Assembly (NCBI GenBank): GCA_003116975.1
Contig: BGKB01000106.1
Coordinates: 1-64,000 of the forward strand
Direction: 5' to 3'
Origin: Aurantiochytrium sp. KH105
Lineage: Eukaryota > Sar > Bigyra > Thraustochytrida > Thraustochytriidae
Length of the DNA: 64,000 nucleotides
Shown here piece after piece: positions 48,611 through 58,465 of the stretch. Each line of letters opens with the position of its first letter. Within the stretch, counting starts at the first letter, position 1. The notes under the pieces are model-generated. The model was not told where the DNA came from and did not search any database. It saw only the letters and a program-made list of their open reading frames with translations. The translations under genes and the position numbers were made by a program.

Positions 48611-51457
48611 ATGCGACGCTCCAAGATCAGCAGCCCCACGCACGACCTGGATCTCGACAACATCGATGCGGCCCAGGAAACGCCCGACGTAGGCAGTAGT
48701 CCCACTCGTGGAATGACTTCGCCAAAACGAAGTGGCAATAAAGGCCGGCGAAGATACGCGAGCGGTCCAAGCAACGGCGAACGTCATCGCATGACGAACA
48801 ACGATAGACCCAGTAGCTCACTCGCGTCGCGATTATTCGTCTTTCTCATTGGTGCTGGCACAGTTGTGCTCCTCTTTCTGCGTCAGGCTCGCATTGCTCA
48901 GATGCACGACGACCTTGAAGCTGATCTTGGCTGTTTCCCTTCTTGCGACCATGAAGAAGTCTATCGCCACGCCCGAGAAAGCACGTCAAGAGCTTCCCAG
49001 GCGTCAGCGATCACAGAACGCGCAATTGACATTGCCCCAGAGCTGACGCCGGATCCTGGACCTGCTGCAAATGTCGTCTCGAGTGAAACAGCGACAGATG
49101 AAATTGTAGAGGACCAGACGTTCAGTGACGATGACGAGGAACCCGATCCATCCTCCATCGCACTTGAATCCTTGCCACTTGAAGCTTTTCATCCTGGCAC
49201 GGCGGAAACGGCGCGCAAAGACCTACTGACGGAGTTTGGGCTTTCTGGCAAGGAAGACTATACGAGCGTTGCGCAACTCGAAAACGCAATTGGAACTCGC
49301 TGCCCAGCATTTCGCCACTGCGGTCACAAAGTGTCCATGGGTCTTGCAAATTGGGGCGGCGGGCAGTGGATTGACGGCTTCTTTCACCCACACGCTTGCT
49401 GGCTCTATCACCACTCGGGCGCGGAGCCCTGGATTAAACAAACTCCACAAACGCTTGGACGCATCGGCCTCTTGATTGATATGCTTCCTGCGGCAATGCA
49501 GCCCATCGCGCAAAAGACCGCCGAGACTGCGCCAGCACAATTTATGGAGAGTGCTGCATCGAAATGGGACAGCTTAGGCTACATTCAGGCCAGCCAGCCT
49601 TCAAATTACGGCGATGAGCGAGCTTTGCAACAGCAGATCCGTCAGACTGTCCTATCCATGCTCCGCAACTCTACGCGTCTTGACAACGTGGAGCTCCTCG
49701 CTGTGGTGCGCTGGCCCAAAGTGGGAACCCAAAATCTCGGTGTCGCTCGCCGCATGCTGCGTATTGCAAACCTCCTGCCCTTTCATAGTGTAAATGTGGT
49801 ATGGGCACTGCAACCATACACTAGCGGAAATGGGCTCTCCACGACAATACGCGAAAACAATCTGGCAATCGATACCATTCGTCGCGTTCGTGAGAATGGT
49901 GAGACAGGTACCACCTCGAGCCGACCTGCGCTCGCTTTTGACACGCTACAAAATTTGCGTCCCGCTCGCGTCGTGGCGCTCCCTGTTCTCATGAGCGATG
50001 CAGGGGGGCACGGGGACTTCCTTCTTGTGGATGCGAGCAAGCATGACGAAATGACGACGACGACGGCAAACAATCGTGGCGACATTGATGCCGACACCAA
50101 GCAGCGTCTGCGCGAGCTTTCCCAAACTTTGCCTTTGGAGACCGCCCTCCAGGGCAAAAGTTTAAATGTGGATCCCAACGTAAATATCCTCGTCTACCAA
50201 ACTGAGGCCCCCGAGACGATATCGGATGCCAACAGCCTCGGTCGCGTTCTCCAGAGACATGGCTTTCGCAACGTCCTGGTCCTGGGAGAAGCAGCGAGCA
50301 CTGACCTTGCGTCCTTTGCTCAGCGCTTACATGACCAAGGCCGCCTTATACAGCTCTTTGACCATACAAGCTTGTTGCGAGGACTTGACCTTTTTTCATT
50401 CACCATGGCACTTCCCCGCGAAATTATAGATCCGAGCGTCTGGGAAGGCCTTGGCAGGGGCGTCGCAAACCTTGTACTCAACGTCATGTATACTAACGAA
50501 ATCACTAGCGCAGCTGCGCAGCCAGAAGCGTCAGAGCACCCCTGCAGCTCTCCCGAAATCTGCTCGACCTGCACCCCGCAGGCTGGTCGATTTCCTGGTA
50601 GTCGCCTCACATTTGAGCTTATCACCGAGTATCTGTACCTTCGGAGCGCGCCCGCAGTGGTACAGCTTTCTCCCAAGGAACGCATTTGGATTGGCTCATG
50701 GCAGAACTTTCTCCAAGAAAATCAGAACAAAAACATTACGGTGCGCAGCGACTATACGACTGCAAAGAACCGCAACCTTTTTGAGATGCAGCTCGGCAAA
50801 TTCCTACAAGAGACAGGCGTTGTGGATGCAAATGGCAACGCGATTCGGGCTTCGTCTGTCGTTCAATCATCTCAGGATGCGGAGGCGACGCCAACAGGGC
50901 CCCCGCTGTATGCCGGCAACAACAAACTTTCGATTGCTCAAATGCGCGAATACGGATTCAAGTACCCTTCTTGGATTCCGCGCAAATTCCTGCAGCGTCC
51001 TTCCCTATGGATGGGCCCGGACCGCAGCTTTAGCGGCTTGCATATCGATCACTCCAATACTGGTAACCTCGCATATCAAGTTTTGGGCCAAAAGGAGTGG
51101 CATCTGTTTCCGCCACGATCATCTCCCTTCATGTATGGACGGCAAAGGGGAATTGTAACATGGTCGCAAGTTCGTGACCCTCGACGCTATGCGAAGACTG
51201 AGCGTCTGGTTAGCAAGTTTCCAGACTTTCGCTTTGCCGTCATTGAAGGCATCGTAGTCAATGTTGGCGAAGGTGAAATGATGTATAATCCACCCAATTG
51301 GTGGCACGCTGTGCACAACACAGAGGCGTCCCTCATGTTGAACTTTTGGGTCAAACCTCCGGAAGTCGTCGTCAATTTAGCAAGCCAGACCAAGAAGAAG
51401 AAACCAAAAGGCAACAACAACAACAACAACAACAACTTGCAACGGAAAGGAAAGTGA
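48611..51457 (+). CDS. Type II membrane JmjC/cupin-like Fe(II)/2-oxoglutarate oxygenase
   Basis: 948 aa. A basic cytosolic N-terminus (~1-70) precedes a single transmembrane segment (~74-91, LFVFLIGAGTVVLLFL), then a lumenal acidic stem (~95-195) with several Cys. Residues ~200-700 are a large region I do not recognise (fragments such as NWGGGQWIDGFFHPHACWLY suggest an enzyme-like fold). The JmjC-type cupin is at ~775-930: LHIDHSN (H811, D813), WWHAVHN (H899) and NFWVKPP at the end, plus GQKEWHLFPP, typical of cupin_8/JmjC hydroxylases. The C-terminus is KKKKPKG with an (Asn)8 run. Golgi/ER localisation with the active site in the lumen is expected, unlike nuclear JmjC demethylases. It is divergent from a second secretory 2OG oxygenase. 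Confidence 0.87.
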   Translation: MRRSKISSPTHDLDLDNIDAAQETPDVGSSPTRGMTSPKRSGNKGRRRYASGPSNGERHRMTNNDRPSSSLASRLFVFLIGAGTVVLLFLRQARIAQMHDDLEADLGCFPSCDHEEVYRHARESTSRASQASAITERAIDIAPELTPDPGPAANVVSSETATDEIVEDQTFSDDDEEPDPSSIALESLPLEAFHPGTAETARKDLLTEFGLSGKEDYTSVAQLENAIGTRCPAFRHCGHKVSMGLANWGGGQWIDGFFHPHACWLYHHSGAEPWIKQTPQTLGRIGLLIDMLPAAMQPIAQKTAETAPAQFMESAASKWDSLGYIQASQPSNYGDERALQQQIRQTVLSMLRNSTRLDNVELLAVVRWPKVGTQNLGVARRMLRIANLLPFHSVNVVWALQPYTSGNGLSTTIRENNLAIDTIRRVRENGETGTTSSRPALAFDTLQNLRPARVVALPVLMSDAGGHGDFLLVDASKHDEMTTTTANNRGDIDADTKQRLRELSQTLPLETALQGKSLNVDPNVNILVYQTEAPETISDANSLGRVLQRHGFRNVLVLGEAASTDLASFAQRLHDQGRLIQLFDHTSLLRGLDLFSFTMALPREIIDPSVWEGLGRGVANLVLNVMYTNEITSAAAQPEASEHPCSSPEICSTCTPQAGRFPGSRLTFELITEYLYLRSAPAVVQLSPKERIWIGSWQNFLQENQNKNITVRSDYTTAKNRNLFEMQLGKFLQETGVVDANGNAIRASSVVQSSQDAEATPTGPPLYAGNNKLSIAQMREYGFKYPSWIPRKFLQRPSLWMGPDRSFSGLHIDHSNTGNLAYQVLGQKEWHLFPPRSSPFMYGRQRGIVTWSQVRDPRRYAKTERLVSKFPDFRFAVIEGIVVNVGEGEMMYNPPNWWHAVHNTEASLMLNFWVKPPEVVVNLASQTKKKKPKGNNNNNNNNLQRKGK

Positions 51458-51702
51458 TATGATCAACATAACATGAAACTTTTGAGAACATATTCTAAAG
51501 GAATGCGCGCGCGCGTGAGAGAGAGAGAGAGAGAGAGAGAGAAACGTTACGAAAAGAGGAAAAAGCGGATACTCGCAGGCGGTGGGAAACGAAAGTGACG
51601 TCAAGGTATAGTCAGGAAAAAGTCCGCAGCACCGAAGCGATCGTCTCTCTCTCTCTCTCTCTCTCTTTTCTCCGTTGGTTCGCCGCGATGGCAAAATGAT
51701 CA
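51458..51702. repeat. Complementary (GA)n and (TC)n tracts between convergent genes
   Basis: (GA)12 at 51518-51542 and (TC)11 at 51644-51666 lie ~100 bases apart in opposite sense, so transcripts of either strand running through the 245-bp gap could fold into a ~22-bp stem. The gap holds the 3' ends of the JmjC-type and myosin genes. Confidence 0.85.
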
Positions 51703-54700
51703 TCACACGCGAAGGCTCTTGGCGCGGGCCGAGCTGGGCGTTGCAGTTGGCCGCCGGGCAGCTTGTTCTTTGGTCGTTTGCACCTTGCGCAAATCAAAGA
51801 TGATGTCGTAGATCTCCCATGACTGCAGAGTGTTGAGGACAACGTCGAAGCCATCGTTGCGCATAAAGTTGAAGCCCGAGTTTGCGGCACCCGACGTCTC
51901 GCCCTTGATATCCTTGGGTTTGATGCCGCCGAAGCGGCGAGAGTTGCGCGCGTCTTGCTTGAGGGCGCTCTTCTTCACCTTCATCCAGAACACAGAGCTG
52001 GTCGCACCAAACTTTTTGATCGCCTTGAGCGGGAATGAGCGAACAATGGACGTCCGCTGCGAGTCGAGAATGTGCACGCCCCGGTGATCGACACCAATGA
52101 CATATTGCGCATTGCTGTCCGTGTCGCCGCGCGTTGCGTAAAAGAGCGCCATTCCGTAGGCCGGGGCCGTGGAGGCAATGTCCACGTAGCGCTGGCGCAG
52201 GGCCTGCGGGCCTGCAGAACCGAGATTGACCTCGTGCGCAATCATGCGCGCAAAGTAGTCTACACCCTTGCTGTCGAGCCAGGTGCTCGGAATGTACTTT
52301 GCCAAGTCGGCATCGACAAGCTCGTCAACATCGTCCATGTCGAGGCTGCTATCGCTCTCGAGGGCCACTGCGATGGCCGCGAGCTCGGCAACATCTTGCT
52401 CCGAGGTAATGGTGAGCAAGCCACTCTGCACATCGAGCTTGACTTGCTGAAAGAGCTGAAGGTCAGCACGACCCTTTTCGGGGATGAATCGCCGCTTGAA
52501 GGAAAACTGCGGCTCGCGCTCTTGCTTGGCCAAGTTCTGGTACACGGCGCTCGGGTAGACCCAGTAGGGAAGGGGCCAGGCAGCTTGCGGGGGAGGGCCG
52601 GCCCTCGGGGCGACGTTGTTCACGCGCATGAGCTTTGTTGCAGCGCGTGCGGCCGTAATGGGAAGCCGCAGACCATGCGATAATCCCGTGGCCCCACTGA
52701 CAACGCTGCTGCTGTCGTGGTCGTTCAAAAGCTTGCTAGGCTCCTCGCCGTACTTATCGCGCAGACGCTGGAAGAGCTCGTCCTCGCGCCCACGCCAGTA
52801 CGAGACATAGGTCTCAATGTGCGCAAGCTTTGCGGTATTGTAGAACTTGAAAAACTTGACGAGTCGATCGCGCAGGTCGTCGTTGGACGTCTGTGAAGTG
52901 TCCTTGATGAAGATGGCGTACGCCGGGCGCGAGACAGCGTCGAGAATGCCCGTCTTGGCGCGAACGAGCTTGTGAATGCTCTCCACGCGCTGATCCGGGC
53001 TGCAAGGGAGCGTCACGATCGTCCCATCGACGATATTGATAGACATGAGCACAGGCGGACGGCGCTTGTAATGCGCAAGCTCGTCGGTACTCGGCTTGAA
53101 AAGTGCGGGTCCAAGCGCAATCGACGGACCGCTTTGGGCCAGGCACAGGCGAGCAAAGTTGCCCACAAGACTCGGACGTGCGCGGTTCTCCAACAAGAAG
53201 TTGAGAAAAAACGGCGTGAGCTGCTCTGAAGGCCCAAAGTACTTGGTCGCAGCGCAGAGCAAAAGCCAGGCATTATGCTCGCTCCGCTGGAAAACGTTGC
53301 CGCGCAGGTGCTTGATGATCTGAATAAGGACCTCGTCGCCCAGGCGGGGATCCTCAAGGCCCCGGACAACCACATACTGGGCCAGGCCTGAGGTGTTGGA
53401 AGCACCCGAGTCGCCGCAGTACTGCAAAAGTGCTTGGTTGATACGCAGCGCAATCACCTCCTGGTCCTCGTCCAGTTCAGTCAGGGACTTGGGAATGGTC
53501 GTGCGGGAAGACCAGAGCTTCATGTCCGCCTCCTTGTTACGTTCCGTTGGCGGGACGTTTTCAGTATAGTCCTCGTCGGCGCGGATACGCCAATAGTTTT
53601 TCAGTTGGTACCGCTCGCCATTGTTTGCCTCGGCCTCGTGCAGCAAGGTCTCAAAGTCTTCCGTGTCCATGTACTGAAGGCGCTCGCGGTCGAGCTCGTC
53701 GCGCTCCTCTGCAGTGGCATAGCGCAAAATCGAGGCGCGGTGCTCTCGCGCACGACGCGTATCGATGCGATCGAGTGCCATGCGAACACGGTCAAGACGG
53801 CGAACCTCTTCAGCAACCTTGCGGGCATCAGCAGTTTCCATACCAAGACTTTGGGCCGCGAGCAGAGCGGCCAAAAGTGCCGGAAAGGAGTCTTCGTCGA
53901 GAGCATCCCGCAGCTGCTGCTGCACTTGAAGCTGACGCTGCATGCGCGTGAGGTAGTCAACGGCTGCCTTGACCTCGGGCTCTGTGTCCTCGTCGTAGCC
54001 CTTGTCACGAGCCGCGTCGATGGCGTCGGCGAGCGGATCGAGATCGCTCTCGCTGAGACCGTCCAGATTGCGCGAGCGCGAACCCAAGAGGCCCATCTCG
54101 ACCGCAATGCGGTGCAGAAGCGTGTACCGCTCCTCGAGTTCATCACGCAGGCGGAGAGCCTCGTCAAAGATCTCTCCCTGCGCACCGAGCTCGGCAATGC
54201 GAATGCGCAAATCGTTGAGCTGGTTGAGATCCCGAGCCTGAATGGCCTTGCGCACATCCTTTTCGAGACGAACAAGCGCTTCCTTGCGGGCCTTGGACTC
54301 TTGCACGATCTTCTTGGTGAGACGTTGCGCCGCGACCACCGAGGGGTGGTCCTGCGCTCCAAGGTCTACGAGAGCTTGCACAAGAGTCTCCATTTCCTTG
54401 ACATCCTTGCGTGCAATGGCGTCGTCGAGCTGCTCGACAAGGGTGGCTTGTTCCTCGAGGCGCTCGAGCATGGCGCTCGCAGTCCGCGCCTCATTGGTGT
54501 CGCTGAGTCCAAGCTTGGACGCCACGGCGAGCGCGGCGGCGAGAGCGTCCATGTCTCGCGACGAGATGGCGGCTTGGAGTGCCGAGATGGTAGTGGTTTC
54601 CTCTTCGTGGCGATGAAGCAGCTCGCAGGCTCGCTCGACCTCGGGACGGTCTGCGATGCCCATGGCCTCAGCCGAGTCGATGAGACCGGGAAGGGCGTCG

Positions 54701-57528
54701 ACGTCTCGGGCATCGACTGCAAGATCGATGGTGGCAAGGAGCTCTTCCTCCTGCTTGATTTCCGCAAGGACGCGCTTTGCACGCTCAATGAGGGAGATGT
54801 TGCGGCCTGCATTGGGCAGGGAGGAGGCAAAGGGGATGCACGCTTCGAGAATGCTGCGGTCGCGCTGCTGAATGCCCTGTTCAAGCTCAGAAAAGGCATC
54901 GCGAATGCGAAGATAGCGATTGCGAGCGAGATATCCGCGGACCTTGGTTTGCATCTTGGTCACGACGTCGCAAAGAGCGTCCTCGCGCAGGTTGGAAAGC
55001 TTGTCGAATTGCACGGCGCGCATAAAGATCTTGGTCTTGCCCTGCTGCCATTCGCTGCCGTAGAGGGTTCCATCCGCAGCGAGCAGGTCGACGAGCTCGT
55101 CGATGTCTGCGGCCTCGGGCCGAATGCAGCGAAAGAGGTGAAAGAATTCGGCATTCTCCTTCCGGATCGGGTAGCCCATTTGGCGGATACGGCAGACTTC
55201 GAGAAGGCCGGCGTAGCGAAGCTGATCGAGCACAAGTCTAGCCTCAAAGACGAGAGCGGTCTTCTTGGAGTTAGGCTTGATGGTGCGCACAAAGTGCGGC
55301 TCTGTGACGTTGAGACGCAGCATGAGCGTGTCGAGCTGCTCCTGGAACTTGCGCCCAAGCGTCTTGCGGTACGGGTTCTTGCGTTTTGCCGATCCCGAGC
55401 CGGCTCTGATGTCGGCGTCGTCAAAGAGCTCGCGCACGAGCCCAAGGCTCGAGGCATTGACGACTTGGACAATGTCGGCACGAAGCGTATCGCGGTTCTT
55501 TTCAAGAAAGCCTGCGACGTTGTACATGACCTCGCCTGCAAAGTGCACGACAATAAAGGAGTTGCGTGCCGCTGCGTTCGTGCGCATCTCCTTGACGTTG
55601 GGCGTCTTCAGAATGAGCTTGTTGCTGCCCGTGATGCCCGTGGTCGTGCCCGTGCCGCGAATCATGGCGCCTGCGGCACGACTCATCTTGCGCAAGGTCG
55701 CAATGTGCGAGCTGGTCTTGCGTCTCGGAACCGGCGCTTCACCCTCGTCGCCCGACGCGATCGTATCAAAGGCATCCGCTTGCCCCTCCTCCAGAAGCTG
55801 CTGCTGCTCGGCAGCCTCGATTTCAGCGACCTTTTGAGCGGACTTACGCGCGGCAGCGAGCACCTTGGTGAGAAAGCCGTCGTCGGTACCGCGCAAAAGG
55901 TTGACCTCATCGTCACAAATGGCAAAGATACCGTCCGTGCGATGATCGATGGCAGAGATGACGCCCTGGTTGTCGGAGAATCCAATTTGCGTGACGTCAA
56001 TTTCCTCGCGGCGGTACTCTTCCTGCTCCAGCTTGAAAATGTGATCATTGAAGAAGCCCTGGAGCTTTTCGTTGCAGTAGTTGATGCAAAGCTGCTCGAA
56101 CGAGTTGTGCACAAAGGTCTCGAAGCCAAAAATGTCGAGGACGGAGATGGTGCGAATATCGTTCGAGTTGACCGTGTTAAGACGGCTGCGCAGCGCATTG
56201 TTGATGCAACTTGTGAGCCAGTTGAAGAGACGCGAGTACGCGTGCTTGGCCAGGGCGTCGCGAGAGTCGTTTGCCTCGCGAACGTTGTGCTTTTGAATGA
56301 CGACCTCGCGCTTGTTCGAGATGTCGCGCGTGAGCAAGCCGCGCTCGAGTTCGGAACCTTCGACGCCGAAAAGCTTGGCGGCTTGCGCCAAGGACTCTGG
56401 GTTCTTGACCTGGGCAAAGTCTGACTTGGTGCTAACGGGTTCGAACTGGACGTTGCCGAGATGGAGAATGGCGGCGAGAACTTGAGCCACGTCCGCAATC
56501 TGCTCATCGCTGATGTCCAGGAGGCCCATGGCGCGCACGGTTTCTTCCCAGACAGCAGCGTCATCGACATCAGGAATGATGGTCGATGGCGTCTGCGACT
56601 GGTTCAGGTAGTAGTACTCGCTGGCGTCCATGAGGCCGAGACGGTCCTTGAGATCTGGGTAACGGGAGTTGGCGGCGGCGCAGAGCTGGTAAAAGACATG
56701 ATAGCTGCGCTCGCCCTCAAGGTGGCTCACAACGCGGCTTTTTTCCAAAAGGTAGTTGGTGATTTCTCCTCCAGCTACGCAGCCGAGTGAATGGACGAAC
56801 TGCACATCAATGAGCTTACCGAAGCGGGACGAGTTGTTGTTGCGGACGGTCTTGGCGTTGCCAAAGGCTTCCATGAGTGGGTTTGCCTCGAGGATCTGTT
56901 CACGAAGAGGAATGTCGTAGGCTTTGCTTTGGACTTCCTCTTGCTGCTCGCGCGAGAGGCTGCGGCCTCGACGCTGTCGGCGGCTGCGCTCGGCAATGTA
57001 GGCCATGAAAAGTTTGGTGGCCTCTGTCTTGCCAGCGCCGGACTCGCCGGTGATGACACAGCTCTGGTCAAGGTCCTCGCTGATCATGCTGGCGTAAGCG
57101 TGTTCGGCGATGCCGTAAATGTGAGGGTCCATGTCCTTGATGGTGGTCCCGGACTCCATGTATTGGTCAACAATGTCTGGGTTGAAGAGCTTGTCGACGA
57201 GCTTGTACGGGTTGACGCTGATGAGAATGGACCCGATGCTTGTGTAGATTTCGTCTTCAAAGTACCGAAGGCGAATGTTGTGGAGAAGAGCGGCGTTGTC
57301 GAGCTGTTTGAGGACGACCATGTCGGGCCAGCGCCGCAGGCTCTGCTTGTCCATGGGGAGGACGTGTTTGCTCACATTGGGCGGGACGCGAATTTGGCGA
57401 TTGGACCTCTCGAGGATGATGGCTCCGCCCTTGCCGCCCGGGGAGAATTTGCTGGTCACCTTGGCGGGCACGTAGCACTCGTCATCATCGGGGTAGAAGA
57501 CGTACGAGCCCTCCTCGAAGACGACCAT
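51703..57528 (-). CDS. Unconventional myosin with MyTH4-FERM tail
   Basis: 1941 aa in one frame. An SH3-like N-terminus (~5-55) is followed by the motor domain (~65-840): P-loop GESGAGKT (161-168), switch I NNNSSRFGK (~235), switch II DIFGFE (~475) and actin-binding loop with a charged low-complexity insert (~575-640). One IQ motif (~860, KMQTKVRGYLARNRYLR). Then ~400 residues of helical repeats of ~45 aa (~880-1270; pattern AIxxRDxxALxxLIxxAxxLG). The MyTH4 domain is at ~1340-1485 (LRGNVFQRSEHNAWLLLCAA) and the FERM domain at ~1500-1900, with a basic C-terminus. MyTH4-FERM myosins move along actin and link membranes, adhesion sites or microtubules to the cytoskeleton. All ATPase motifs are intact, so it should be an active motor. 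Confidence 0.97.
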   Translation of the reverse strand: MVVFEEGSYVFYPDDDECYVPAKVTSKFSPGGKGGAIILERSNRQIRVPPNVSKHVLPMDKQSLRRWPDMVVLKQLDNAALLHNIRLRYFEDEIYTSIGSILISVNPYKLVDKLFNPDIVDQYMESGTTIKDMDPHIYGIAEHAYASMISEDLDQSCVITGESGAGKTEATKLFMAYIAERSRRQRRGRSLSREQQEEVQSKAYDIPLREQILEANPLMEAFGNAKTVRNNNSSRFGKLIDVQFVHSLGCVAGGEITNYLLEKSRVVSHLEGERSYHVFYQLCAAANSRYPDLKDRLGLMDASEYYYLNQSQTPSTIIPDVDDAAVWEETVRAMGLLDISDEQIADVAQVLAAILHLGNVQFEPVSTKSDFAQVKNPESLAQAAKLFGVEGSELERGLLTRDISNKREVVIQKHNVREANDSRDALAKHAYSRLFNWLTSCINNALRSRLNTVNSNDIRTISVLDIFGFETFVHNSFEQLCINYCNEKLQGFFNDHIFKLEQEEYRREEIDVTQIGFSDNQGVISAIDHRTDGIFAICDDEVNLLRGTDDGFLTKVLAAARKSAQKVAEIEAAEQQQLLEEGQADAFDTIASGDEGEAPVPRRKTSSHIATLRKMSRAAGAMIRGTGTTTGITGSNKLILKTPNVKEMRTNAAARNSFIVVHFAGEVMYNVAGFLEKNRDTLRADIVQVVNASSLGLVRELFDDADIRAGSGSAKRKNPYRKTLGRKFQEQLDTLMLRLNVTEPHFVRTIKPNSKKTALVFEARLVLDQLRYAGLLEVCRIRQMGYPIRKENAEFFHLFRCIRPEAADIDELVDLLAADGTLYGSEWQQGKTKIFMRAVQFDKLSNLREDALCDVVTKMQTKVRGYLARNRYLRIRDAFSELEQGIQQRDRSILEACIPFASSLPNAGRNISLIERAKRVLAEIKQEEELLATIDLAVDARDVDALPGLIDSAEAMGIADRPEVERACELLHRHEEETTTISALQAAISSRDMDALAAALAVASKLGLSDTNEARTASAMLERLEEQATLVEQLDDAIARKDVKEMETLVQALVDLGAQDHPSVVAAQRLTKKIVQESKARKEALVRLEKDVRKAIQARDLNQLNDLRIRIAELGAQGEIFDEALRLRDELEERYTLLHRIAVEMGLLGSRSRNLDGLSESDLDPLADAIDAARDKGYDEDTEPEVKAAVDYLTRMQRQLQVQQQLRDALDEDSFPALLAALLAAQSLGMETADARKVAEEVRRLDRVRMALDRIDTRRAREHRASILRYATAEERDELDRERLQYMDTEDFETLLHEAEANNGERYQLKNYWRIRADEDYTENVPPTERNKEADMKLWSSRTTIPKSLTELDEDQEVIALRINQALLQYCGDSGASNTSGLAQYVVVRGLEDPRLGDEVLIQIIKHLRGNVFQRSEHNAWLLLCAATKYFGPSEQLTPFFLNFLLENRARPSLVGNFARLCLAQSGPSIALGPALFKPSTDELAHYKRRPPVLMSINIVDGTIVTLPCSPDQRVESIHKLVRAKTGILDAVSRPAYAIFIKDTSQTSNDDLRDRLVKFFKFYNTAKLAHIETYVSYWRGREDELFQRLRDKYGEEPSKLLNDHDSSSVVSGATGLSHGLRLPITAARAATKLMRVNNVAPRAGPPPQAAWPLPYWVYPSAVYQNLAKQEREPQFSFKRRFIPEKGRADLQLFQQVKLDVQSGLLTITSEQDVAELAAIAVALESDSSLDMDDVDELVDADLAKYIPSTWLDSKGVDYFARMIAHEVNLGSAGPQALRQRYVDIASTAPAYGMALFYATRGDTDSNAQYVIGVDHRGVHILDSQRTSIVRSFPLKAIKKFGATSSVFWMKVKKSALKQDARNSRRFGGIKPKDIKGETSGAANSGFNFMRNDGFDVVLNTLQSWEIYDIIFDLRKVQTTKEQAARRPTATPSSARAKSLRV

Positions 57529-57900
57529 GGTTCTTTCGCGCGTCTCTGCTCGCCGCGCTTGGCTGCTCTCTCACGAGCGAGCGAGCGAGCGAGCGCGCGC
57601 GCGCGCACGTCCGAACAAACGCGAGAGAGAGAGAAAGAGGCAAAGGAAATGGCAGGCAGGCACGTGCGGCCAGCGAATGAACGAACTATCGAATCTCCAG
57701 CGGCCTCGCACACACGCACGCAGACGCGCAGGCACGCAGGCACGAGCGCGAGCGCAAGCGCGCGAGCGGTGCGGCGCGCGGGCACGCTCGCGAGCTCCGT
57801 TCGATCGCCGCCCGGGGCCAGGGCCGTCCGAGACAGTACAGACTTTGCTCGCGCCTGCCTGCACAACCAGGTCGATCGACCACCGTGAAAGAAAGAATGA

Positions 57901-57987
<87 letters not shown>

Positions 57988-57988
57988 G
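57901..57988 (+). repeat. (GAAA)n homopurine array, ~22 units
   Basis: A near-perfect GAAA run of 88 bases about 370 bases upstream of the myosin start codon, so it may lie in the promoter or 5'UTR. On the transcribed (minus) sense it reads TTTC. Confidence 0.95.
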
Positions 57989-58208
57989 ATGAAGACGCTG
58001 CTTTCTTCTTATCGCCACGCGTGCACGTGCCAGCGCAGCGCGCGCGATGGCCAAAAATGGAGCTTGGCAGCAGCACTCGCTCCGAGGCCGCCGCTGCGCC
58101 CGCTCCGTTCTGCTGCGCTGCGGCCTGCTCGCGCTGCGCTGCGCTGCTCTGCTCTGCTCTGCGGCGGCAGCCAGCGGGGGAGCGGGGCCGGCACGGGCCC
58201 GCGAGCGG

Positions 58209-58241
58209 GGGATGGATGGATGGATGGATGGATGATGGATG
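58209..58241 (+). repeat. (GGAT)n tetranucleotide repeat
   Basis: Six GGAT units with one interruption ('gatgat'). Confidence 0.9.
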
Positions 58242-58392
58242 GAGTGCAGGCGAAGATGGACTCGGGAGAGAGGGAGCAGTCAAGCTTTGCGAGAAGGCCC
58301 CGAAGTGGACTGGGAGGGCCGCAGGGCAGGAGCGAGGGAAAGCGAGAGCGACGCAGCGTGCAGAGCGGCGCAGCGCAGCCCGGAGCAGCGCG

Positions 58393-58465
58393 GCCCAGAG
58401 CAGAGCAGAGCAGAGCAGAGCAGCAGAGCACAGCAGAGCAGAGCACAGCAGAGCAGAGCACAGCC
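58393..58465 (+). repeat. GCAGA pentanucleotide array (imperfect)
   Basis: About twelve units of GCAGA with CACAGCAGA-type interruptions, the reverse complement of the TCTGC arrays elsewhere in the window. Confidence 0.9.

Noticed and set aside
53434-56424. 996-codon open frame on the plus strand inside the myosin gene
   Set aside because: It is the exact antisense of the myosin motor and neck coding sequence. Strong third-position GC bias keeps stops out of that frame. No domain is visible in its translation.
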